5,307 nt of DNA from Bacillota bacterium (GTDB lineage: Bacteria; Bacillota; Clostridia; Acetivibrionales; DSM-1351). Both the position numbers and the translations under genes were made by a program. The stretch spans positions 1-5,307 of the forward strand of contig JAEZKZ010000075.1 of the NCBI GenBank assembly GCA_023415305.1, given 5' to 3'. Positions within the stretch are counted from its first letter, which is position 1, and every line of letters begins with the position of its first letter. Below the pieces are notes generated by a model, which worked only from the letters and a program-made list of their open reading frames with translations, was not told the DNA's origin and ran no database searches. Below are positions 1 through 5,189 of the stretch, one piece after another.

Positions 1-134
1 CTTTTGAACCGGCCAAAATCGGGGGAAAAGCCGCCGCTCGCCGCGGAGGCTAAAAATATGGGCGCGACGGATTCCGTGACAGAACTTCCAAGCCTGCATA
101 CCTGCTATTTTCCGGCCGGTTCCAATGCCATCCA
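1..134 (-). repeat. Left copy of a dispersed GC-rich intergenic repeat
   Basis: Read on the minus strand, this non-coding stretch has the same order of blocks as the repeat near the right end of the window: TGGATGG-CATT (124-134), then TATGCA (95-100), then a block beginning AGCCTCCGCGG (51 downward). Bases 32-51 are an exact 20-base inverted match to 5060-5079. Hand alignment continues to base 1 against 5080-5109 with about 43 of 51 positions identical and one single-base gap. Internal short inverted repeats (GAACCGGCC 6-14 with GGCCGGTTC 114-122; GACGGATTC 66-74 with GAATCCGTC 149-157) suggest it can fold. It begins at the window edge, so the real copy may be longer. No open frame here looks like a gene. 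The family name and copy number in the genome are unknown. Confidence 0.7.
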
Positions 135-181
135 CGACATACCCACCTGAATCCGTCATCCGTGACGAATTCGCCGGACTT

Positions 182-300
182 TGATAAATGCAGGCAGGAA
201 TTTCTAGTCACTCCACCAAGCGCCTTCAGGGCAGGTTTATCAGGTAGCTATACCGAACTTTGCACACAAAGTTCTAACGCAGCCCCTTCGTAGAAAATTC
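182..300. other. Non-coding stretch with a perfect stem-loop
   Basis: No gene is visible between the left repeat and the Spo0E-like gene. The clearest structure is GAACTTTG (255-262), loop CACA, CAAAGTTC (267-274), a perfect 8-bp stem. A shorter inverted pair, TGATAAA (182-188) and TTTATCA (236-242), lies to its left. No U-run follows the 8-bp stem on either strand, so it is not an ordinary terminator. It may be part of a structured RNA, the end of a transposable element or another intergenic repeat. I do not recognise the family. Confidence 0.4.
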
Positions 301-331
301 AGCTATAGATATAAAAATTAATCTTACTGTA

Positions 332-351
332 CCGTGGGTTAAAACCCACGG
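332..351. repeat. REP-like palindrome
   Basis: CCGTGGGTT (332-340), AA, AACCCACGG (343-351) is a perfect 9-bp stem with a two-base centre. Very similar CCGTGGGnTTnAnCCCACGG palindromes are scattered as REP elements in many bacterial genomes, often near IS200/IS605-type transposases, but no transposase is present here. There is no U-run on either side, so it is unlikely to be a simple terminator, although it lies just 22 bases beyond the stop of the minus-strand gene and could protect that mRNA's 3' end. The palindrome is read directly from the sequence; the link to IS200/IS605 is from general knowledge. Confidence 0.6.
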
Positions 352-364
352 CTAGCACAAACCA

Positions 365-381
365 AGTCGGTTTTACCGACT
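365..381 (-). terminator. Stem-loop over the stop codon of the Spo0E-like gene
   Basis: AGTCGGT (365-371), TTT, ACCGACT (375-381) forms a perfect 7-bp stem on either strand. On the minus strand the TAA stop (373-375) lies at the loop. What follows is TGGTTTG, a poor U-tract, so if this is a terminator it is a weak one, perhaps acting with the palindrome at 332-351. Confidence 0.45.
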
Positions 382-642
382 GGGGAAGAACACTTCATTC
401 ATTAGTTCCCTGCAATCCTTAAGCCCATGCATGTAAAAAAATTCGTAAGCCAGTGCGTCTATCTCGTTGCTTACCCGCTCCCAATCCAGAAAAACATCAT
501 GGTCGGCCAAATCAAGTTCTTTTTCCAGTTTATCAAGTTCACGGGTCAGCTGCTTTATTTTTCTGATCTTTATGAACTCCGCTTCCAGCTCTTCAAGCCT
601 TAAATCACAGTGAGGTTTAAGGCGTTTAGATATATCGGACAT
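373..642 (-). CDS. Small acidic helical protein, possibly Spo0E-like phosphatase
   Basis: The 89-aa product starts at an ATG preceded by GAGGGGG (652-658) with a 9-base spacer, so the start is well supported. The sequence is charged, leucine-rich and without signal peptide or membrane segment. It looks like a helical hairpin: helix one about residues 24-44 (IKQLTRELDKLEKEL), a turn with DLADHD, helix two about 51-72 (ERVSNEIDALAYEFF). SNEID at 58-62 resembles the SQELD signature of Spo0E-family aspartyl-phosphate phosphatases, which remove phosphate from Spo0A~P and delay sporulation. The gap between the two conserved parts is slightly longer than in typical Spo0E proteins and the N-terminus is longer, so it is a divergent member at best. 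It seems monocistronic, with its own promoter at 878-905 and a leader of about 230 bases. If it is not Spo0E-like, it is a hypothetical cytoplasmic coiled-coil protein. The gene call is firm; the function is tentative. Confidence 0.7.
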   Translation of the reverse strand: MSDISKRLKPHCDLRLEELEAEFIKIRKIKQLTRELDKLEKELDLADHDVFLDWERVSNEIDALAYEFFYMHGLKDCRELMNEVFFPSR

Positions 643-688
643 ATATTTTTTCCCCCTCTTATTATGTATAGAGAGGGAAAATTAAAAA

Positions 689-820
689 ATGCACGGTCAG
701 GTAATAACCCCAACACATGCATTTATTGTTATTGTTGTAAGTAAAAGAGAAAAAAGGTATAATAACAATGTTGCTGTGGTAGCAAATGCTATACGTGTGG
801 GTGTTACGGCACCTTCATGA
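689..820 (+). CDS. Doubtful 43-codon ORF antisense to the leader
   Basis: An ATG at 689 is preceded by GAGAGGG (671-677) at an 11-base spacing and opens a 43-codon frame ending in TGA at 818-820. The predicted peptide has a short hydrophobic run (AFIVIVV) followed by a basic patch (SKREKR). It lies opposite the likely leader of the 373-642 gene, and I see no convincing plus-strand promoter. I do not recognise the product. It is listed because it has both a start and an RBS-like site, but it may well be chance. Confidence 0.15.
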   Translation: MHGQVITPTHAFIVIVVSKREKRYNNNVAVVANAIRVGVTAPS

Positions 821-873
821 GCCTTCAGGTGTTCCAGCACCTGTAGGTCACGGCAACTTTTTAATTTTCCCAC
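797..873 (-). ncRNA. Foldable 5' leader of the 373-642 gene
   Basis: On the minus strand nested pairings can be drawn: GTGGG (869-873) with CCCAC (797-801), GTTGC (853-857) with GTAAC (803-807), ACC (846-848) with GGT (811-813), and a perfect hairpin CAGGTG (838-843), loop CTGGAA, CACCTG (826-831). A small hairpin TAGCA-TT-TGCTA follows. TGCCGTgAC and TGCCGTaAC occur once on each side of the main hairpin. This would lie at the very 5' end of a transcript from the promoter at 878-905; the predicted start near 871 would trim the outermost helix. I compared it by memory with common riboswitch consensus sequences and recognised none. The same stretch also reads as part of an ATG-less frame (697-876) with a hydrophobic C-terminal half, so it might code instead of fold. 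Confidence 0.3.
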
Positions 874-877
874 CAAT

Positions 878-905
878 ATTGTATCATTCTGGAATGTAAT
901 TGCAA
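878..905 (-). promoter_or_regulatory. Sigma-A type promoter for the 373-642 gene
   Basis: On the minus strand TTGCAA (900-905) is followed after 16 bases by TACAAT (878-883), and TG one base before the -10 gives an extended -10 element. This is a good match to the housekeeping consensus. Transcription would start near 871 and give a leader of about 230 bases before the ATG at 642. It lies 27 bases beyond the HEPN gene's stop, so the two transcription units are probably separate, although no terminator separates them. Confidence 0.6.
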
Positions 906-932
906 CAAAAAGTTATAAATTTTTAGTTATAG

Positions 933-2033
933 TTAAACTGCAGTCGACATATATTTAACTATTTCTTTTGAAATTAGCTCCGTAAGTTCGCGTTTAAGTG
1001 CATCAAATGAAAATCTTAAATTTTTCTTTTTGTCCTTTGGAATATCTATCCAAAACTTATTATAATTCTTATCCTGAGCTTCTGTTAATACAATAAAATT
1101 AGTTTCTTTTTGATCATCATCAGAAATATATTTATGGCAATATATATAATAAACCTTCTCTTCTAAATCTGGACACTTAAATAAAGTCACACAATGCTCA
1201 GGCATATTCTCTGTCAATAAAACAAATCTTTTGTCATTAATTAAACTAATAAATGTAATTTTGAAAAACGTTGAGGGTCTATAATTTCCCCAATCTATTG
1301 TCATTTTGAGATTATATTTATACAAAACTTCAGTAAAATCAGTATCATTCTCTAAATCGATAAAACTGTTTTCCATATCTTCAAAGCATTCACTCCAATA
1401 GGCTTCCCAGCTATCACTAATAAGAGGTAGTGACAAATTAATAATATCATCTATTCTTTTATATATACCATTTAGACACTTTTTTTCGGAATTGTAATAT
1501 GGTTTTATTTTAGGTATTAAATCTTCAAGCAATCTAAGAGTACCATTAATAGTCAATAAAACCTCATAGAAATCTATTTGCTTATTTATACCCATATGCA
1601 TTAATTTATTTCGATATCTGCCTAAATCTTTCAGAAAACCCTGGCTTTGTACATCAAAGTTGTAAATCGTGGTGCATCTTTCTATAAGATCCTCATATTT
1701 AATAGTATGTATAATATGTTCTCCATTTAGGTAATGAAATAAGGGAACTTTTGTTTTGTACTTTTCTCTATAATCAATTATTCCTGCATATAACTTTAAG
1801 AAGCTGTCTTTTTTAAAATCTTCAATAATTAATAATTCATTAACATCACTTAAAAGCCTTTTTAAGAATAATTCTGTAGCATGCTGAATACAAATTATTG
1901 TCATTTTTAGGTTTCCCTGATCACCACAATAATGATTTTCCAAGTTTATATATTTCCTATAGAAAGATAAACCAATTCTTAGGGAGTTCACCGCATTACT
2001 CAATAGTTCATATTCCAAATACCTCACCACCAT
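933..2033 (-). CDS. HEPN-motif protein, candidate RNase effector
   Basis: The 366-aa protein is cytoplasmic in appearance. Its N-terminal half (about 1-180) is helical with two features of HEPN folds: an early helix IQHATELFLKRLL (49-61), and LGRYRNKLMHMG (137-148), in which R141-N142-xxx-H146 is the RN-x3-H form of the Rx4-6H active site of HEPN ribonucleases. The C-terminal half (about 240-366) looks alpha/beta and rich in hydrophobic strands; I recognise no domain there. HEPN proteins often cut tRNA or other RNA in abortive infection and toxin-antitoxin systems. The gene lies 81 bp downstream of the OLD gene on the same strand and shares its AT-rich composition, so the two are probably cotranscribed and work together. 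The start is uncertain: the ATG at 2033 has only AGAGGAAG about 21 bases upstream, while TTG at 2018 has GGTGAGG only 3 bases away. A TAA in frame just upstream excludes an N-terminal extension. RNase activity is inferred. Confidence 0.85.
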   Translation of the reverse strand: MVVRYLEYELLSNAVNSLRIGLSFYRKYINLENHYCGDQGNLKMTIICIQHATELFLKRLLSDVNELLIIEDFKKDSFLKLYAGIIDYREKYKTKVPLFHYLNGEHIIHTIKYEDLIERCTTIYNFDVQSQGFLKDLGRYRNKLMHMGINKQIDFYEVLLTINGTLRLLEDLIPKIKPYYNSEKKCLNGIYKRIDDIINLSLPLISDSWEAYWSECFEDMENSFIDLENDTDFTEVLYKYNLKMTIDWGNYRPSTFFKITFISLINDKRFVLLTENMPEHCVTLFKCPDLEEKVYYIYCHKYISDDDQKETNFIVLTEAQDKNYNKFWIDIPKDKKKNLRFSFDALKRELTELISKEIVKYMSTAV

Positions 2034-2114
2034 ACTTAAGTTTTTTTTATAACACTTCCTCTAATTCAAATTCATATATTATTCAATAGCAGTTGTTCAA
2101 GCCTAGTTGGAAAC
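2034..2114 (-). other. Intergenic spacer between OLD and HEPN genes
   Basis: The 81-base spacer has no recognisable promoter and no terminator hairpin. On the minus strand it contains AGAGGAAG (2055-2062), followed by TGTTAT, a run of eight A (2041-2048) and CTTAAGT before the ATG. A tiny frame of five codons starting ATGAATTTG ends in TAG just upstream of AGAGGAAG. The absence of a terminator supports cotranscription; the wide gap between the purine-rich site and the ATG suggests weak or controlled translation of the HEPN gene. Confidence 0.4.
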
Positions 2115-4145
2115 TCATTTCAAACTTTTATTTATACTAGCTATAAGTTTTTCACAATGGTTTTTTTCATCCATAGTTAAATCACTAAATGTATGTTCTC
2201 TAGACCAACGCAAAAAAGCTTTTGCTAGTTTAAACTTTGAAAAATTATTACCTGCTATTTCACTCAAAATGTCAACAATGGGGCGTGTCGTCTGTTGAAC
2301 TGCTTTGGTACTAGCATCCCATCCTAAAATATCTTTTGCTATTCCAATAAGGGTATCTCTAAATAAATCCTCAACTTCAACATTTGATACTTTACCAGTA
2401 TAAACATCTCTAGTTCGTAATATCTTCTTATTGCCTAATGCATTTACTAATGTGTCTTGGGTTGCAGCTAAGTCTCCCTCAGCATCAGAATCAAGTAATG
2501 CCGCAACCTTCAAATTTTGAGCGTGAAGAATTGTCGCATAGTATACAACTTTTGAAGCACAATTAGCGGGTAAAAGTGCTATACAACTATCTAACCCTTC
2601 TTTACTATTCTCTTTTAACAGTTCTGAGGATGCTTCTATATACCAGTAATCAGTTAACCCTTCTAAAACTAAATTCTTTTTATGGAAAAACAAACTCTGT
2701 GCTAGGTCATACCCCAATGCCTCTTGCAAAGGTAGTAGTGCTCCACTATCAGTCGCTGTAAGAGATGTATTTATTTTTGTTCCTACAATTCTTTCGGTCA
2801 TCTCAACAACTCGTACTTTATCAAGCTCATTAACTCCAATAAGAAATGGTGAATGTGTCGTAAAAATAGTTTGATTTTTTAGGCTAAGTTGCGTTATCGT
2901 TTCTTGAAATTCAGCTTGTTTTAGAGCATGTAAGCTCATTCCAGGCTCATCAAGTAATAGAATTGCATTTTTATGTTTATCACTCGCTTCTGCAAAAAAT
3001 ACTATAAAAAATGAAACCAACCATTGGAATCCTTCAGAACGCTGATCTATCTCGACCTCAACGCCAAGTTCATCTTCAACAACAACTTTAAGGTATTGAC
3101 CATCTACAATAATTCTTAATTTATTAGCATCTTTTTTGTCCTTTTTGGGATTCCACACATTAATAATGGCATTTGTAAGTCTAATTGTTGCAGCATTTAT
3201 CGAGTAGTTTCTTTCATCTAGCTGAGCTTTATATTTCTCAAACTGGAAAGAATCATTTAAATTTAGTATGCTTGTATCTCCTGCTGTGGACAATTCCCTA
3301 GCTGTAAAGCCAAGATACTTTAATAAACAGTTGTTACCATAGTCATACTGAGTATCATCAAGTAAATTTTGTTCCGTTCTATCAGCCAACTTTTGTAGAT
3401 GAACTGATGGTTTTATTCTAAAATAGTTATTAAAAAGAATAAACTTAGGTAATATTGATTCACATATATCTAATGCTTTTACTCTTTCTATAGTAATAAT
3501 TACAGTTTCTTTTATTCTATCGAATCTTTCCTCTTCTTTAGAATTGTCTTCAGCAACATATTTAAAATTACTTGTAAGCCAATTGATAATATTTTTTGCT
3601 AATTCTTCTCTTATTTCAGTATTTAAAGTTATATCTTTCAATATTGTTTTTAATATACTACTTGGCATTGTGTCTGTTACAGCCTGTGGATTAGCCTTTA
3701 AATATGATTCATCAAAGTGAGCAGCCATACGGTCTAAATCTTTTTCTATAGCAGAGTAAATAGGATAATTAAGTCCACCTTCTATTCGTCTCCAACTTTT
3801 ATTATTGAGACACCTTCCGTAAACAAATACTATGTCTTTGAATCCTTCCGGCATTTTTTCCATATCTTCATCATCAAGTTCAAAATATCCTTCAACAACA
3901 GTAAATTTAGATATGTCGACTCTATTGTGCTTAATATCAGTATCATAATCCGACCTTGGATAATCGCGTAATGGATTAAAAAGTGAAATTCCTTCTGGTG
4001 GGTTTAATTTTTGTAATGCTTGTAAAATTGCTGTCTTACCTGATTCGTTAGGACCAACAAGAATAGTTTTTAATTTTTCAATTTCAAAGTATCCTGTATC
4101 TTTAATACTCCTATATCCTTTAACCCTAGCTTTAATTAACCTCAT
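2115..4145 (-). CDS. OLD-family ATPase with TOPRIM nuclease domain
   Basis: The 676-aa product has both halves of an overcoming-lysogenization-defect (OLD) nuclease. ABC/SMC-like ATPase: Walker A GPNESGKT (31-38), a large helical insertion (about 130-330), signature-like QRSEGFQW (368-375), Walker B ILLLDE (395-400) and H-loop TTH (H431). TOPRIM: VLEGLTD with candidate metal-binding E495, LLDSDAEG with D552 and D554, and VEVED (589-593). All the expected acidic residues are present, so ATPase and metal-dependent DNA cleavage are probably intact. Known relatives include P2 Old, GajA of Gabija and the retron-Eco8 nuclease, which defend against phage. At 676 aa it is longer than the usual 525-600, mostly through the helical insertion. 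The ATG at 4145 has AGGAGG (4152-4157) 6 bases upstream, a strong start. It is first in the unit, with the HEPN gene behind it; no UvrD helicase, reverse transcriptase or separate TOPRIM gene is adjacent. The strong AT bias against the flanks suggests horizontal transfer. Confidence 0.95.
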   Translation of the reverse strand: MRLIKARVKGYRSIKDTGYFEIEKLKTILVGPNESGKTAILQALQKLNPPEGISLFNPLRDYPRSDYDTDIKHNRVDISKFTVVEGYFELDDEDMEKMPEGFKDIVFVYGRCLNNKSWRRIEGGLNYPIYSAIEKDLDRMAAHFDESYLKANPQAVTDTMPSSILKTILKDITLNTEIREELAKNIINWLTSNFKYVAEDNSKEEERFDRIKETVIITIERVKALDICESILPKFILFNNYFRIKPSVHLQKLADRTEQNLLDDTQYDYGNNCLLKYLGFTARELSTAGDTSILNLNDSFQFEKYKAQLDERNYSINAATIRLTNAIINVWNPKKDKKDANKLRIIVDGQYLKVVVEDELGVEVEIDQRSEGFQWLVSFFIVFFAEASDKHKNAILLLDEPGMSLHALKQAEFQETITQLSLKNQTIFTTHSPFLIGVNELDKVRVVEMTERIVGTKINTSLTATDSGALLPLQEALGYDLAQSLFFHKKNLVLEGLTDYWYIEASSELLKENSKEGLDSCIALLPANCASKVVYYATILHAQNLKVAALLDSDAEGDLAATQDTLVNALGNKKILRTRDVYTGKVSNVEVEDLFRDTLIGIAKDILGWDASTKAVQQTTRPIVDILSEIAGNNFSKFKLAKAFLRWSREHTFSDLTMDEKNHCEKLIASINKSLK

Positions 4146-4151
4146 ACTAAC

Positions 4152-4183
4152 CCTCCTAAATTATTCAATAATAAAATTGAATA
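4152..4183 (-). promoter_or_regulatory. RBS of the OLD gene beside an inverted repeat
   Basis: AGGAGG (4152-4157) is a consensus ribosome binding site. Five bases away is an 8-bp inverted repeat, TATTCAAT (4162-4169) and ATTGAATA (4176-4183), with a 6-base centre. It lies downstream of the proposed transcription start, so it could be a weak mRNA hairpin near the RBS or a repressor binding site. Being all A/T except one pair per arm it could also arise by chance in AT-rich DNA. The RBS is certain; the regulatory role of the repeat is inferred. Confidence 0.5.
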
Positions 4184-4222
4184 CACTTAATAGAACCTTT
4201 TCAAATTCCAATTGAGGAGATA

Positions 4223-4345
4223 ATGCACAATTCAAATGTCTATATAGATTTAATTACAACCTTTTTCACTACAAATTATACTCTTTTCAATAAATTCATA
4301 CAATATATTACAAATAAAAAGAAAATGAGTCGCTATTTTAAATAA
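4223..4345 (+). CDS. Doubtful 40-codon divergent ORF
   Basis: An ATG at 4223 follows GAGGAG (4214-4219) with a short 3-base gap and opens a 40-codon frame ending in TAA. The peptide is polar, rich in T, N and F, and ends in a basic stretch (NKKKMSRYFK). It runs divergently from the OLD gene and across the OLD promoter on the opposite strand. I see no homology by eye. Stop codons are frequent in such AT-rich DNA, so the open length together with an RBS is mildly notable, but the spacing is shorter than ideal and it may be chance. Confidence 0.2.
   Translation: MHNSNVYIDLITTFFTTNYTLFNKFIQYITNKKKMSRYFK
4275..4303 (-). promoter_or_regulatory. Promoter of the OLD-HEPN unit
   Basis: On the minus strand TTGTAT (4298-4303) is followed after exactly 17 bases by a perfect TATAAT (4275-4280). 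The -35 is moderate (4 of 6). Transcription would begin near 4268, giving a leader of about 120 bases before the OLD start. In AT-rich DNA such boxes occur by chance, but spacing and position are right and no better candidate is seen between 4158 and 4375. Confidence 0.5.
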
Positions 4346-4375
4346 ATATTTTACATTTAAACATTCTTTCCAATA

Positions 4376-4672
4376 ACCCTTGTCCAGCCCTTAAGGCGCT
4401 TAAAGGATCGACCCACCCACCCCCAAAGCCCTGCCCTCATACCTTGCCCATTGGAAGCCGAGCTGGCAGGTGTTGCTGCGAACGAAAGTCGAATGCCGGT
4501 GAATGGCCTGGATGGCCATTCAAGTAGCATCTGAGCAGGATAGCGAAGTTGCATCGTCCCGGCTTGAGAACGAGCGAGCAGCTTACAGATGCCGCAGTAG
4601 GCTTCCACAAGGGCAGCCATGGAAGGTGGGGTCTGGGGGAAACCGTGGCGAACAGGTTTCGCCCCAGGATAG
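4376..4672 (+). repeat. Structured GC-rich intergenic repeat, copy A
   Basis: The base composition changes abruptly from AT-rich to GC-rich near 4376 and back near 4672. The core 4503-4556 aligns with 4940-4996 in the same orientation (AATGGnCTGGATGGnCATT, then GCATnTGAGC, AGG, GAA and TGCAnCG), clearly related but diverged. Foldable parts include GAATGGCC (4501-4508) - TGGAT - GGCCATTC (4514-4521), a perfect 8-bp stem; GCATCTG (4528-4534) with a later CAGATGC; and CTGGGGGAAACC (4633-4644) with GGTTTCGCCCCAG (4655-4667), 12 pairs with one bulged C. Open frames across it on both strands have compositions and peptides unlike proteins, so I call it non-coding. It lies immediately upstream of the OLD-HEPN unit. 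Confidence 0.6.
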
Positions 4673-4713
4673 ATTAAAATCTGATAGTATTTTATAACGG
4701 TTTTAAATGTTAC

Positions 4714-4751
4714 AAAAAATAAAAATCCTGCAACCAATACTAGTTACAGGA
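4714..4751 (-). terminator. Rho-independent terminator without a visible gene
   Basis: On the minus strand TCCTGTAAC (4743-4751) pairs with GTTGCAGGA (4726-4734), nine pairs including one G-U, around an 8-base loop, and is followed by TTTTTATTTTTT (4714-4725). A run of seven T on the plus strand (4758-4764) follows after CCCAAA, so it may work weakly in that direction too. No minus-strand gene ends just upstream of it: the next one, the L,D-transpeptidase, already has its own terminator. It may insulate the OLD-HEPN promoter or end an RNA made from the repeat to its right. Confidence 0.55.
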
Positions 4752-4877
4752 CCCAAATTTTTTTATAAATTATCTCTATATATAAATAAAAGACTGCGAA
4801 GCTGCTTTGATACCGTAATAGGATAAATCTTTAGGACATTTATATACTGAAAAGCCCCTTCTTTGCCTCTCCAGAGC

Positions 4878-5113
4878 CACCATATGGTGTTTGAAAAAGC
4901 GTCGTTATGCATTCAGTGAAAAAATTGACGACGCGGGAAAATGGACTGGATGGACATTTTAGGTGCATGTGAGCCAGGGATGGGGAATATGCACCGACCA
5001 CCAAAGGAAATTTTTGAACCGCATGGTACATAGATGCTTTTTCACAGCCACCCTGAGGAAGCCTCCGCGGCGAGCGGCGACTTTTGCCCCGCTTTACGTC
5101 GGTGAAAAGCGGG
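4878..5113 (+). repeat. Structured GC-rich intergenic repeat, copy B
   Basis: This stretch contains the copy-A-like core (4940-4996) and ends with the block (5060-5109) that is inverted relative to 1-51. Foldable parts in order: the 12-base palindrome CACCATATGGTG (4878-4889); GCGTCGT (4899-4905) with ACGACGC (4928-4934); TGCAT with ATGCA inside 4965-4993; and CCCGCTTT (5088-5095) with AAAGCGGG (5106-5113), a perfect 8-bp stem. The order TGGATGG-CATT, TATGCA, AGCCTCCGCGG is the same as on the minus strand of the left repeat, with a spacing from the first to the last block of about 113 bases here against about 83 there. Frames open across it on both strands show no protein-like features. I take it as a dispersed non-coding element of unknown family. 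Confidence 0.6.
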
Positions 5114-5129
5114 AAAACAACTTATATAT

Positions 5130-5178
5130 AAAAAATGGGGACGTCGCACTTTCTTATTTTAGTGCGGCGGCCCCCATT
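5130..5178 (-). terminator. Strong terminator of the L,D-transpeptidase gene
   Basis: On the minus strand AATGGGG (5172-5178) and CGCACT (5161-5166) pair with AGTGCG (5145-5150) and CCCCATT (5134-5140) around a 10-base loop. A few extra pairs are possible in the 5/4-base internal loop. A run of six T follows (5130-5135, partly within the stem). It starts 12 bases after the TAG stop of the L,D-transpeptidase, so it isolates that gene from the repeats and the OLD-HEPN unit. Confidence 0.85.
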
Positions 5179-5189
5179 CAAAATTGCCC

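Noticed and set aside
936..950. Spo0A box (TGTCGAC in the minus strand near the HEPN stop)
   Set aside because: It differs from TGTCGAA, lies inside coding sequence and is a single site, so it carries no weight.
2034..2114. Frameshift hiding an N-terminal extension of the HEPN protein
   Set aside because: The A8 run invites this, but TAA or TAG stops lie just upstream in every frame I read, so shifting frames gains only a few codons.
2107..2298. Plus-strand frame inside the OLD gene
   Set aside because: It is antisense to the well-supported TOPRIM-containing coding sequence; the plus-strand frames at 1898-2089 and 2576-2761 are similar shadows of the two island genes.
2115..4145. Gabija, PARIS or retron-Eco8 assignment
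   Set aside because: No UvrD-like GajB, no separate AriB-type TOPRIM gene and no reverse transcriptase is present in the flanking sequence; the only partner is the HEPN-motif protein.
4357..4737. Minus-strand frame of 126 codons
   Set aside because: It starts in AT-rich DNA and crosses the GC-rich repeat A, with an abrupt change in composition and a low-complexity proline/serine/alanine-rich peptide. It has no domain, and overlapping frames are open on the other strand, as expected of a structured repeat.
4840..5031. Minus-strand frame of 63 codons
   Set aside because: It lies over repeat B, has no RBS in front of it and no protein-like features.
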